A stretch of 20,212 nucleotides of DNA from Candidatus Kuenenia stuttgartensis (GCA_943326025.2 CALPRR020000021.1:1-20212), one strand, 5' to 3'. Positions 6,955-15,619 are shown, numbered from the stretch's first letter. Program-made: numbers and translations. Notes: generated by a model not told the origin, from the letters alone.

Positions 6955-8268
6955 ATGACAAAAACGATCAAATATAGACTCTTATTTATTGTTGTTTTGT
7001 TCCAATTTGGAATCAAAGCACAAGATTCGTTATTAATCAGTTTAAGTCATTTTCCGTTTAAAGATTTTAAAGAGTTAGATACTAATTATAGAACAAAATA
7101 TCCTTTAGTTCATTTTGAAAAGAATAATTATCAATTTTTCTCAGATGAAAGTAAAAATTGGAATTTATTCTATAAAAAGATGGATTCTTTGATTCAATTT
7201 AAAGATAGGAAATTAAATTTTTATCATATTGGAGGGTCTCATTTACAGGCTGATATTTATACACATGATGTAAGAACGAATTTGCAAACATATTGGAGTA
7301 ATTTACCAGGAGAAAGGGGTTTTGTTTTCCCTTTTGATTTAGCGAATACAAATAATCCTGGAAATTATGAGTTTTCTTCACCAAATAAATGGAAATCTTT
7401 CAGAAGTGTAACGCAAAATAAATGTGAATTGGATTACGGTTTGTTAGGTGCTGTAGTTACATGTCCTGATTCTTTGATTTCTATTCACTTTAAATATGAC
7501 CAAACAGAAATTAAACCTGGGACTTCATCTATTCGGATTTTTCATAACAAAGGTGAATTACCCTATTTTATAGGTTTTGGAAAAAATGAAGAATTCATTA
7601 TTAATATGTTTACAGATTCGGAACTGGGAATAACTGAAGTCGAATTTTCTAAAGAATTAGATTCTTTTGACCTTGAGTTTTCAAGGAAAGCAAGTGAAAT
7701 CTCATTTCTTCAAATTTCTGGATTTCAATTAAAAAGTCATCAACCAGGAATTTCATATACTGCAATTGGTATAAATGGTGCAGGATTGTATACTTATTTA
7801 GATTGTGGTAATTTCGCAGAACAATTAAAACAATCACCTCCTGATTTTTTTGCTTTTTCTGTAGGTACGAATGATGGAAATGTTCCATTTGATGATTTTA
7901 AACCTGAAGTTTATAAATCAAATTTGGATAAAATGATACAAATCGTTTATGCAGCAAATCCGAATTGTGCAATTTTATTAACCGTCCCAAACGATTCCTA
8001 TTATCTAAGGAAATATTTAAATAAAAATATTGCTAGAGAAAGAGAGATGATTATTGAATTGGCAATGCAATATCATTTGCCGATTTGGGATTTATATGGT
8101 ATTATGGGAGAATTAGGATCTTCAAAAAATTGGAATTTAGCAGGTTTAATGCAAGGTGATAAAGTGCATTTCACTGCTGAAGGCTATCATTTAAAAGGAA
8201 GCCTCTATTTTGATGCTTTTTTAAAGTGGATGGAGCAGATGAAATTATTGGAGAAAGACAATAACTAA
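6955..8268 (+). CDS. Secreted SGNH-hydrolase-like protein, paralogue of the preceding gene
   Basis: 437 residues with a signal peptide (about 1-22, likely cleaved at IKA|QD), so it is exported without an anchor. The SGNH blocks are block I HIGGSHLQ (Ser95, with Gly in place of the usual Asp of GDS), block III SVGTNDGN (Asn306) and block V GDKVHFT (Asp402, His405). A 210-residue stretch separates Ser95 from Asn306, the same architecture as the upstream protein. The surroundings of block I also correspond (H-x-G-x-S, an Arg then LQ about 15-25 residues later, and a Gly/Phe/Pro turn), so the two genes are diverged tandem duplicates. It starts 37 nt after the first SGNH gene and lies 39 nt before the MBOAT gene, most likely in one operon. 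The Ser-Asp-His residues remain, so activity is possible. Role inferred: second partner in glycan O-acetylation or deacetylation. Confidence 0.85.
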   Translation: MTKTIKYRLLFIVVLFQFGIKAQDSLLISLSHFPFKDFKELDTNYRTKYPLVHFEKNNYQFFSDESKNWNLFYKKMDSLIQFKDRKLNFYHIGGSHLQADIYTHDVRTNLQTYWSNLPGERGFVFPFDLANTNNPGNYEFSSPNKWKSFRSVTQNKCELDYGLLGAVVTCPDSLISIHFKYDQTEIKPGTSSIRIFHNKGELPYFIGFGKNEEFIINMFTDSELGITEVEFSKELDSFDLEFSRKASEISFLQISGFQLKSHQPGISYTAIGINGAGLYTYLDCGNFAEQLKQSPPDFFAFSVGTNDGNVPFDDFKPEVYKSNLDKMIQIVYAANPNCAILLTVPNDSYYLRKYLNKNIAREREMIIELAMQYHLPIWDLYGIMGELGSSKNWNLAGLMQGDKVHFTAEGYHLKGSLYFDAFLKWMEQMKLLEKDNN

Positions 8269-8307
8269 TTATCAATTATTTTTAGAACTTTGTAGTAAAT
8301 AAGATAC

Positions 8308-9969
8308 ATGTTACAAGAATTATTTTCATTTCAACACGGTAAAGATTTCGCAATTGGGTTTACGCAATTGGACTTTTGGTTTTTCTTTTTGGTTGTAATG
8401 ATGATATTTTCAACTTTACACAAAAGCACTTTAATGAAAACGATTTTCATTACTGCAATTAGTTTGTTTTTCTATTTTAAAACATCTGGAGCAAGTGTTT
8501 TAATTTTATCTTTCTCTATATTTTTGAATTATTTTTCTGGAAAATTTGTTTTTTCTGTTAATTCGAAACTCAAAAAGAAGGTAATTATGATCTCTGCAGT
8601 TTCGATAAATGTATTGATTCTAGCTTATTTTAAATACGCCTACTTTTTTACTGAATCTTTCAATGAAATTTTTCAAACAAAATATCAAGCTCTTAATTAT
8701 TTTGCTCAATGGACATCTGGATTTTCTGGACAAGGTTCTTTGGTTGATAAGATTATTGTTCCTGCAGGTGTTTCATTTTTTACTTTTACAAGTATTAGTT
8801 ATATTCTAGATATTTATAGGGATGAAATTAAACCTGTCAAAAACTTTTTTGAATATTCTTTTTTCATTACTTTTTTTCCACACATCTTATTAGGACCAAT
8901 AGCAAGAGCAAAAGATTTTATTCCACAGATAAGTAAACCATATTCGTTAGATAAAGCATCGTTCAGTTGGGCAGTATTTCAAATCTTGAAAGGTTTGGTT
9001 AAGAAATTAGTATTAGCTGATTATATCGCTGCTCATTTTGTCGATAAAGTGGTATATGCTCCTGAATCATATCCGGGTTTTTTGAGTGTCATTGCTATGT
9101 GGGCTTATTCAATGCAGATTTATGGCGATTTCTCAGGATATACCGACATTGCAACAGGTGTAGCAAGATTAATGGGATTTGAGCTTTTCCAAAACTTCAA
9201 TTCACCTTATAAAGCTTTAAATGTGGCTGATTTTTGGAGAAGATGGCATCGTTCACTAGGAGCTTGGTTGCGCAATTATTTATACATACCATTAGGAGGA
9301 AACAAAAGTGGCGGAATCGGAACACATATTTCAATTTTCATCATTTTTGTATTTTTGATTTTCATAACACAATGGTATGATTTGGTTTTAGTTTATCTAG
9401 CATTAATGGCTATTTATGTAATAGGTGTTTTTTACAGCCCAAGATTCAAAAATTTGGTTCACCGAGATATGAATCTATTAATTACTATGATTGTAGGTGG
9501 TTTATGGCATGGAGCAAGTCAAAACTTTGTGATTTGGGGGGCAATGAATGGAATTGCACTGGTATTTTTTAATTATTGGAAAAATATAAGTCCATATGAG
9601 AAGAGTTCTTTATTTGTGACAAAAATATGGAAGGTATTCATCACGTTTAATTTCATCACATTTACAAGAATTTGGTTTATTTTACAAGAAGATAATGCCC
9701 CGATTAATTTTTTAAAGAATATAGGTAATCAGTTCAATTTAACTGCTGATACATTTGGAAAAGCTTTATGGACTTATCAAGTCGTTTTCATTATTTTAGG
9801 TGTTGGATTTTTGATTCACTTGATTCCTCAACGGTTTAAAGACAAAGGAATTTTATTGTATTCAAAAACACCGATTGCACTTCAAGTAGTTTCGATTGCA
9901 GTTGCATTATTTTTAATTTATCAAGCTGTTTCAGATGAATCGAAGGGATTTGTCTATTTTCAGTTTTAA
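8308..9969 (+). CDS. MBOAT-family O-acyltransferase (AlgI/DltB/PatA-like)
   Basis: 553 residues with many membrane helices. The MBOAT signatures are clear: DFWRRWHRSLGAWLRNYLYI around His314, followed by PLGG, and GGLWHGAS containing His401, the invariant catalytic histidine of the family. Other typical features are GVSFFTFTSISYILD and FPHILLGPIAR, plus YGDFSGYTDIATG in the middle. MBOAT proteins of this branch carry an acetyl or other acyl group across the inner membrane for transfer to an extracytoplasmic polymer (alginate, peptidoglycan, teichoic acid, capsule). The two SGNH genes directly upstream are the expected periplasmic partners. The substrate cannot be decided; nearby GT9 and kdsB suggest LPS or another envelope glycan, but no polymer-synthesis cluster is present. 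A GAACTTTG at 8285-8292 is a near-match to the -7 element and could give an internal promoter. Confidence 0.93.
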   Translation: MLQELFSFQHGKDFAIGFTQLDFWFFFLVVMMIFSTLHKSTLMKTIFITAISLFFYFKTSGASVLILSFSIFLNYFSGKFVFSVNSKLKKKVIMISAVSINVLILAYFKYAYFFTESFNEIFQTKYQALNYFAQWTSGFSGQGSLVDKIIVPAGVSFFTFTSISYILDIYRDEIKPVKNFFEYSFFITFFPHILLGPIARAKDFIPQISKPYSLDKASFSWAVFQILKGLVKKLVLADYIAAHFVDKVVYAPESYPGFLSVIAMWAYSMQIYGDFSGYTDIATGVARLMGFELFQNFNSPYKALNVADFWRRWHRSLGAWLRNYLYIPLGGNKSGGIGTHISIFIIFVFLIFITQWYDLVLVYLALMAIYVIGVFYSPRFKNLVHRDMNLLITMIVGGLWHGASQNFVIWGAMNGIALVFFNYWKNISPYEKSSLFVTKIWKVFITFNFITFTRIWFILQEDNAPINFLKNIGNQFNLTADTFGKALWTYQVVFIILGVGFLIHLIPQRFKDKGILLYSKTPIALQVVSIAVALFLIYQAVSDESKGFVYFQF

Positions 9970-9978
9970 TTGTTTTTT

Positions 9979-10647
9979 ATGAAGCCAAATCAGCTTTATT
10001 TTTTATTAATTACCATAATTTTTTCTGCTTGTTCAAATGTGAAAAAAGAGTCATCCCAACCAGAAATCATTCTTAAAAAAGTATTTCGAGATCATGGATT
10101 GACAGATCAGTTAGTTCAAAAAAGTGAAAAAGACACGTCAACTTTTTGGAAAACAGTGAAAGGTGATGTTGAAGTTTTTAGTGAAATAACAAAGAAAGGA
10201 ATCACTATAAAAACGGTAAATAAAAACCACCAGCGAATCATTAATCTTGGAAAAGTAGAAGAAGCTTATCAATTGCCAAAAGTAGAATGGATAAGTAAAG
10301 ATTTTGTTTGTATTCACACTTTTACGAAGAAAGAAAAAACGGCTAATATTTTCTTTATCCCTTATAATTCAGATAAATCTATTTCTTTTTTTAATAAAGA
10401 GATTGTAGCTATTGCTCCTGAGGAAAATACCTTTGTTTATATAAGTAATATTGGCAATCCGATTATTACTTATGCCATTTACAATGTTCTAACTAAAAAG
10501 GAATTATTACTCGAAGCTCAAATTACTAAACAAAAGGCTGAATTTCCATACTATGATGATTTGAAATTCAGGGACAATAAAATAATAATTACGATGGAAC
10601 AGCCACATGAATGCTATATTTTGGATTATCGTTCGATATTAAAATAA
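9979..10647 (+). CDS. Lipoprotein of unknown function in the O-acetylation locus
   Basis: 222 residues from the ATG at 9979. A TTG three codons earlier abuts the MBOAT stop and would only add MFF to the signal peptide, so the ATG is preferred. The N-terminus is a lipoprotein signal: MKPNQ, a hydrophobic stretch and the lipobox FSAC (Cys18). The mature part is lysine-rich with alternating beta-strand-like segments and no motif I recognise. The start lies 9 nt after the MBOAT stop, so it is almost certainly cotranscribed and could be an accessory of the acylation system or simply a passenger. No function is assigned. Confidence 0.8.
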   Translation: MKPNQLYFLLITIIFSACSNVKKESSQPEIILKKVFRDHGLTDQLVQKSEKDTSTFWKTVKGDVEVFSEITKKGITIKTVNKNHQRIINLGKVEEAYQLPKVEWISKDFVCIHTFTKKEKTANIFFIPYNSDKSISFFNKEIVAIAPEENTFVYISNIGNPIITYAIYNVLTKKELLLEAQITKQKAEFPYYDDLKFRDNKIIITMEQPHECYILDYRSILK

Positions 10648-10651
10648 ATCA

Positions 10652-10659
10652 TATATTTA
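10652..10659 (+). promoter_or_regulatory. Possible -7 element before the PsbP/DcrB-like gene
   Basis: TATATTTA differs from TAnnTTTG only at the last base and is followed by C. It lies 23 nt before the ATG, in the 35-nt gap after the lipoprotein gene. There is no good -33 box at the right distance, so cotranscription from the upstream operon is equally possible. Confidence 0.3.
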
Positions 10660-10682
10660 CACTTAATTAAACAATTAAAATC

Positions 10683-11204
10683 ATGCTAAAAAACTTAACA
10701 TTCATAGTATTTACATCTATATTTTCTAACATATTTGCACAAACAGAATCTGAATGGAATTCTATTGATGATTCAAAATATTTTATTAATTATCCGTCGG
10801 ATTGGGAATTAAATAACAGTGGTCTTATGGGTACTTCTTTTATTTTATTTTCACCTGTAAGTTCAAGTCAAGATAATTTCAGAGAAAACATTAATCTTCT
10901 AGTGCAGGATTTATCTCAATACGATTTGAATTTAGATAAATATGTTGAAATTTCTGTTAATCAAGTGAAGTCGATGATTACAAATGCTAAAATAATTGAA
11001 AACAAAACGATTAAATCAAAAAATGGGGATTTTCAAGAAATGATCTATACTGGAGATCAAGGTATGTATCATTTAAAATTTGTACAATATTATTGGATTA
11101 AAAATGATTCAGCATTTGTACTAACATTAACAACCGAATCTAACAAATTTATGGACTATAAAGTAATCGGTGAAAGAATATTAAATTCCTTCGTAATTAA
11201 GTAA
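10683..11204 (+). CDS. Exported PsbP/DcrB-like protein
   Basis: 173 residues with a signal peptide (about 1-19, cleavage near FAQ|TE). The mature protein begins with the pattern DSKYFINYPSDWEL, typical of PsbP/DcrB-fold proteins (a YP-x-x-W motif early, an alternating strand-helix core, and a final F-V strand). It matches the many small Bacteroidota exported proteins with this fold, for which no biochemical role is established. It has no lipobox cysteine. It follows the lipoprotein gene by 35 nt and ends 4 nt from the convergent antiporter gene. Whether it belongs functionally with the O-acetylation genes is not clear. Confidence 0.75.
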   Translation: MLKNLTFIVFTSIFSNIFAQTESEWNSIDDSKYFINYPSDWELNNSGLMGTSFILFSPVSSSQDNFRENINLLVQDLSQYDLNLDKYVEISVNQVKSMITNAKIIENKTIKSKNGDFQEMIYTGDQGMYHLKFVQYYWIKNDSAFVLTLTTESNKFMDYKVIGERILNSFVIK

Positions 11205-11208
11205 GGAC

Positions 11209-13479
11209 TTAATATTTAATTATCAATAGTGAAGGGCAATCTTCCAGCCAATTGTCATCACTTTCGTTGATTTTTTTCCAAGTTTCAATACTGATTAATA
11301 TTAAATCAAAATCATTTAAGAATTTTTTATCAATCGTTTTATTGTTAGTTGCATGAATTTTATTAGGATATTTTTCGTTGATAGCAATAATATTTTCTTT
11401 TATTAACTGAAAACCAGAATTAGATTCTTCGTTTTGCCACACAACTATTTCAGCGTCTGAATTATCTATTAATTTTTCAGAATATTCAAAAATAAAATCA
11501 TCATTTTCATCTTCAATAGGAACGAAGACTTTATTAATTTTACCAAGATCTCTTTCAACTAAAATTCCTACAGGTATTTCAGTTTTAGAAATAATAAAGC
11601 GAATTCTTTCATCAAAAGGATTGCTTTCAAATAATTTCTCTTTCCCGGTTACTTTATCAATTATTCTATCAGGATTAATGATTTTCGTGGTGAAACCAAA
11701 TAATTTCCCTAGGAAAGTTCCATCATAAATAGAGTTTCCATACCCAATAATTAATAAATCAAATGACCCTTTATTTGCAACATCAACAATATCATTTTCA
11801 ATATCAACTGATGCTTTGAAAAATGTAGTAATTTTTTGATTTAATTCTTTAGATTCTTCAACAATTGGAGCAAAAGTTTCGGTTTGATACTCTTCTAAAT
11901 TGTAATGATTTAATTGATCACTTAATGAAAGATGCATCGCAGTAATAGTTGCATTTTTATCCATTTTTTTCACAAAACTATTACTTAATTTTAGTAAGTT
12001 TCGGCTTTTATCAGAATTACCGAAAGACAATAATATATTGAATTTACTTGATTTTGAAATTCGAATTATACTTTCATCCTTTTGATTTTTGAAGATATAA
12101 TTTATTAAATCTAAAGCAGGACCTGTCATGAAGGTTGTAACCAATGCCATTATAACCATCATTGCAAATACTTCTGGTGTTAAAACCCCTAGATCGTAAC
12201 CAATATTCAATACAACAAGTTCCATAAGACCTCTTGTATTCATAAGCGCTCCAATCATAAAACTATCCTTCCATGTTTGTCCTACAAATTTTGCAGCTAA
12301 TGCACTTCCAATAAATTTTCCAACAACTGCTACGAGAATAATTAATCCACAGGTTTGCCATAAATATACTGAATCTAGAAGACCGATTTGTGTCCTTAGA
12401 CCTGTAAATACAAAGAAAAGAGGGAGTAATAAAACGAGTGAAATATCTTCAACCTTTTCAATGAATAGATTTCTAAACTTCATATTATCAGGCATAATTA
12501 CTCCTGCTAGAAAAGCTCCAAATAATGCATGAATTCCAATGATCTCTGTAGCATAAGCAGAAAGAATCAAAGTTAAAAAGAAGATTGCTACAACAGGTTT
12601 GCTTAGGTTTTCTTTTGATGCGTGTATATCGCCAATTTGCTTTAAAAACGGTTTCACTAATTTAATCATTACAAGGACGTACAAAGCAGCCAATGCAATA
12701 ATGTAAAGAGCACTGATAAAAGATCCAGCTTTAACATAAGCTATCACTGCTGCCAATATACACCAAGCTGTAATATCATCAGCCGCAGCACAGGTGATCA
12801 CTACCGTACCAATTTTAGTTTTATGTAAATTTCGTTCTTGGACAATTCTAGCTAAAACAGGGAAAGCTGTAATACTCATTGCTATACCGAGAAAAAGCCC
12901 AAATGATAGAAACTGAACTCCTTTAGGAGCAAAATTGTTATAAATAATATAGGCAAAACCTAAACCTAATGTGAACGGAAAAACAATACTTGCATGACTT
13001 ATAACAACTGCATCATTCGCTTTGTTTTTTAATACTTTTAGATCTAATTCCATTCCGACAACAAACATGAATAGAATTAAACCTATTTGACTTAAAAATT
13101 GAAGATTTGGTAATGATTCTTTTGGAAATAAAGCTGCTGAATATTCTGGAAAATAAGCTCCTATAAGCGATGGTCCTAAAACAATACCTGCAATAATTTC
13201 ACCAATTACAGATGGTTGGCCAATTTTTTTGAAGATCCATCCGAATATTTTAGCAACGATAAGGATGGTTATAATTTGAGCTAATAAAATCGCTAAAGGA
13301 TGTTCGATATTGTGTTTCATCGAAGCAATAAACTCTCCCCATTGACTATTTTTAGAAGTTGGTGGGATTATATTTTTTCCTAATTCTAGGTATTTTCCAT
13401 GTTCAATAATCCATTTCATTAAAAATGAAAACGTGCCTATGATGACAATGTAAAAAAATAGATTTTTGAATTTTTTCAT
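11209..13479 (-). CDS. CPA2-family cation:proton antiporter with C-terminal Usp-like domains
   Basis: 756 residues. After an N-terminal hydrophobic segment (about 7-24) and a short linker, about 12 helices (60-465) form a Na+/H+ exchanger domain. Motifs: GEIIAGIVLGPSLIG (93-107), LFMFVVGMELD (136-146), the ion-binding pair AADDITAW (Asp234, Asp235), GALMNTRGLMELVVLNIG (410-427) and the GIHALFGAFLAG helix. The cytoplasmic C-terminus, about 479-640 and 648-756, looks like two Usp-type alpha/beta units rather than a TrkA-N domain, the arrangement known from plant CHX transporters and related bacterial proteins. It should exchange K+ or Na+ for H+ and serve pH or osmotic homeostasis; which ion cannot be read. 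It is monocistronic, with a near-consensus -7 box upstream, and ends 4 nt from the convergent PsbP-like gene with no recognisable terminator between them. Confidence 0.92.
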   Translation of the reverse strand: MKKFKNLFFYIVIIGTFSFLMKWIIEHGKYLELGKNIIPPTSKNSQWGEFIASMKHNIEHPLAILLAQIITILIVAKIFGWIFKKIGQPSVIGEIIAGIVLGPSLIGAYFPEYSAALFPKESLPNLQFLSQIGLILFMFVVGMELDLKVLKNKANDAVVISHASIVFPFTLGLGFAYIIYNNFAPKGVQFLSFGLFLGIAMSITAFPVLARIVQERNLHKTKIGTVVITCAAADDITAWCILAAVIAYVKAGSFISALYIIALAALYVLVMIKLVKPFLKQIGDIHASKENLSKPVVAIFFLTLILSAYATEIIGIHALFGAFLAGVIMPDNMKFRNLFIEKVEDISLVLLLPLFFVFTGLRTQIGLLDSVYLWQTCGLIILVAVVGKFIGSALAAKFVGQTWKDSFMIGALMNTRGLMELVVLNIGYDLGVLTPEVFAMMVIMALVTTFMTGPALDLINYIFKNQKDESIIRISKSSKFNILLSFGNSDKSRNLLKLSNSFVKKMDKNATITAMHLSLSDQLNHYNLEEYQTETFAPIVEESKELNQKITTFFKASVDIENDIVDVANKGSFDLLIIGYGNSIYDGTFLGKLFGFTTKIINPDRIIDKVTGKEKLFESNPFDERIRFIISKTEIPVGILVERDLGKINKVFVPIEDENDDFIFEYSEKLIDNSDAEIVVWQNEESNSGFQLIKENIIAINEKYPNKIHATNNKTIDKKFLNDFDLILISIETWKKINESDDNWLEDCPSLLIIKY

Positions 13480-13506
13480 GGTTTGATACTTGCTTATTTA
13501 CTTATG

Positions 13507-13514
13507 CAAAGGAA
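13507..13514 (-). promoter_or_regulatory. Putative -7 element of the antiporter gene
   Basis: TTCCTTTG on the minus strand matches TAnnTTTG at five of the six fixed bases and is followed by C. It ends 27 nt upstream of the antiporter ATG. The rest of the 84-nt gap is AT-rich with no other evident signal. Confidence 0.4.
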
Positions 13515-13563
13515 ATAATACTATGTGTTTTTTATGTTATGTAAACCTTAAATTAAATTAATT

Positions 13564-14739
13564 TTATTTTTTCAAAATCCAACCATCAATTCCAGCAGAT
13601 AAGGCTTTTTCTTTGATTTTTATGATTTCTTCATTAGAATTAGATGTTCCAGCACTTACTCTGAATAATTCACCATTTTTATCTACTATTTTAGCATTAA
13701 AGCCTTTCGTTTTTAAGCTGTTAATCAAATTAGTAGCATTCTCTTCAGTACTAAATACTCCAACTACAAAATCAAAACTTTTTTTCGTAGCATTAACAAT
13801 TGGTTTTGTTGTAGAAGGAATTACTACTTCTGGGATTTCATTAATAGCTTGTTCTGTTGTTGTAGTATTTTCTTTTAAGCGAACATTGATGTAAATATCA
13901 TCGTTGAATTTAAATGAATAATTTGAAGAACCAGATGTTATTGATTGGATAGATTTCTCTAGTGATTCTTCGGGTTTAATTTGATAATTTAATTTGCTCA
14001 AGGCTTCATTTTTATAAAGACCTTCATTCGTTTTGTATAGCGGATTAAAATCTTTAATAGAAAGTATGCCAGATTCTAACACATTTGTTTTCATTGGAAT
14101 CCAAAATGAATAAAATCCAATCGGTATAATTAATGCAGCCGCAACATATTTCCAAATCGCCAATTTCTTTTTAGAAGCTTGATGTTGAATTTCAACAAAT
14201 GGTTGTTCTTCATTATTAATAATAGCATCAATATCAGATGATTCCAAAGTGAACAATGGTTTTTCTTCCACTGCTAAAATTGGATTTTCTTGTTGAATGT
14301 GTTGAGCTAATTTTACATCTTCTTCAGCAATAAAATGAACTTTACCTAAACCATAAGATTCTAGTAGTAAGTTAAAGAATCGATCTTGTTCAAAACAGAT
14401 GTTTTTTTCAGCATCTAAAAAGATAAAACCAATACGATCTAAAACTATTCGTTCACCTGTCGCTAACTGCGCATTCCAATTTTCAACAATTGTTTTAATA
14501 GCATTTTCAGCTACAGAGTATTCAATATTATTTACAAAACTTAACTCTTTTATCAATAAACCATCATTATTAATCAATTGACGATTAAATAAAACAGATT
14601 TACGAGGTGGAGTTATGATTCCATTCCTGTAATCAATAATAGCAGCAGATTGATTAGCAACAAACCCACCAAAAGAAGGTACAATTACGCAATTGTTACG
14701 CAACAATAAATCACCAATTAATTCTTCAACTGAAATCAT
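13564..14739 (-). CDS. HU-CCDC81 and SPOR domain membrane protein
   Basis: 391 residues. The N-terminal 135 residues (start MISVEELIGDLL, with NCVIVPSFGGFVAN at 16-29 and GERIVLDRIGFI at 95-106) match the Bacteroidota HU-CCDC81 domain pair, a cytoplasmic HU-like module. One membrane helix spans about 194-214. A linker follows, then a C-terminal SPOR domain (about 318-391; FDFVVGVFSTEENATNL, ending WILKK), which in this family binds glycan strands lacking stem peptides at division sites. The topology is N-in, SPOR in the periplasm. It probably links a cytoplasmic component to septal peptidoglycan, but its partner is unknown. The ATG lies 4 nt after a perfect -7 box, suggesting a leaderless transcript. 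The gene sits 64 nt downstream of kdsB on the same strand. Confidence 0.92.
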   Translation of the reverse strand: MISVEELIGDLLLRNNCVIVPSFGGFVANQSAAIIDYRNGIITPPRKSVLFNRQLINNDGLLIKELSFVNNIEYSVAENAIKTIVENWNAQLATGERIVLDRIGFIFLDAEKNICFEQDRFFNLLLESYGLGKVHFIAEEDVKLAQHIQQENPILAVEEKPLFTLESSDIDAIINNEEQPFVEIQHQASKKKLAIWKYVAAALIIPIGFYSFWIPMKTNVLESGILSIKDFNPLYKTNEGLYKNEALSKLNYQIKPEESLEKSIQSITSGSSNYSFKFNDDIYINVRLKENTTTTEQAINEIPEVVIPSTTKPIVNATKKSFDFVVGVFSTEENATNLINSLKTKGFNAKIVDKNGELFRVSAGTSNSNEEIIKIKEKALSAGIDGWILKK

Positions 14740-14743
14740 ATCA

Positions 14744-14751
14744 CAAAGTTA
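14744..14751 (-). promoter_or_regulatory. -7 promoter element of the HU-CCDC81/SPOR gene
   Basis: TAACTTTG on the minus strand is a perfect TAnnTTTG ending 4 nt before the ATG. The implied transcription start is at or very near the A of the ATG. It gives the gene its own promoter despite following kdsB. Confidence 0.55.
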
Positions 14752-14803
14752 TGAAAATATTCAACAATATCTCATGTTTAATACGTGTTTAAAGCGAATA
14801 GAG

Positions 14804-15535
14804 TTACAGAAATCTCAAAACTTTTTCAATATCTTCAGGAACGTCAATATTCGGGGTTTCAATAGTTGTTTCAATCACCTGAATTGTATAACCATAGTAT
14901 AGCCATCTTAATTGTTCCAATGACTCGATTATTTCCAGTTTAGTAGGCGTTAAATTGATAATTTCAAGCAACGTTTTTGTTCTAAATGCATACAATCCAA
15001 TATGTCTCAAAAAAGGGTAAATTTCCAATGGATTACCTTTAGCATTTGCAAAATTTGGAACGGCACTTCTAGAGAAATAAAGTGCTTTATTTTCATGATT
15101 TACAACAATTTTTATTCTATTCGTATTTTGAATATCGTCTAAAGAAACATCTTTAATTCCTAAAGTTGCAATGCTCACAGAATCATTATTGAATGCTTCT
15201 ACAAGAGCATCTAATTGACGAAAATCAACAAGCGGCTCATCGCCTTGAATGTTTATAATTACTTCGTATTCAGGATGTTTTTTAGCAATTTCACCACAAC
15301 GATCAGTTCCCGTAGAATGATCTAAGGATGTCATCATTACTTCTCCACCAAATTTTTGAACCTCGTTGACAATTCGTTGGTCATCTGTAGCGACAATTAC
15401 TTTATGAATATTTTTGGACTTTAAAGCACCTTCATAAACACGTTGAATCATTGTTTTACCATTTAAATCGATTAACGGTTTTCCTGGAAAACGTGAAGAT
15501 CCATATCTAGCGGGAATAATTCCTAATACTTTCAT
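14804..15535 (-). CDS. kdsB: 3-deoxy-manno-octulosonate cytidylyltransferase
   Basis: 243 residues, typical for KdsB. It activates Kdo with CTP to CMP-Kdo in the cytoplasm, the step before Kdo is attached to lipid A. The N-terminal nucleotide-binding motif IPARYGSSRFPGKPL (7-21) is diagnostic, followed by VIVATDD (46-52), HSTGTDR (73-79) and the metal and sugar site INIQGDEPL (94-102, Asp99). The start ATG has a perfect -7 element 29 nt upstream. It is divergent from dprA and upstream of the HU-CCDC81/SPOR gene on the same strand. With the GT9 gene it shows that the organism makes a Kdo/heptose-type LPS core. Confidence 0.97.
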   Translation of the reverse strand: MKVLGIIPARYGSSRFPGKPLIDLNGKTMIQRVYEGALKSKNIHKVIVATDDQRIVNEVQKFGGEVMMTSLDHSTGTDRCGEIAKKHPEYEVIINIQGDEPLVDFRQLDALVEAFNNDSVSIATLGIKDVSLDDIQNTNRIKIVVNHENKALYFSRSAVPNFANAKGNPLEIYPFLRHIGLYAFRTKTLLEIINLTPTKLEIIESLEQLRWLYYGYTIQVIETTIETPNIDVPEDIEKVLRFL

Positions 15536-15564
15536 TTTATAAAATTTTCATCAAATAGATCTGT

Positions 15565-15572
15565 CAAAAATA
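15565..15572 (-). promoter_or_regulatory. -7 promoter element of kdsB
   Basis: TATTTTTG on the minus strand is a perfect TAnnTTTG, placing transcription start about 20-25 nt before the kdsB ATG. No clear -33 TTTG is seen at the expected distance. Confidence 0.5.
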
Positions 15573-15619
15573 CATAATTAAAGTTTGTTCATTTGAAATA
15601 GATGAAATTGTAGATGTCA

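Noticed and set aside
11187..11207. Inverted repeat TCCTT/AAGGA across the two convergent stops
   Set aside because: Only 5 bp with an 11-nt loop and no T-tract; too weak to call a terminator.
13613..14902. Three plus-strand ORFs opposite the HU-CCDC81/SPOR gene and the end of kdsB
   Set aside because: They are shadows of well-supported minus-strand genes; their composition mirrors the complementary strand and they show no motifs.
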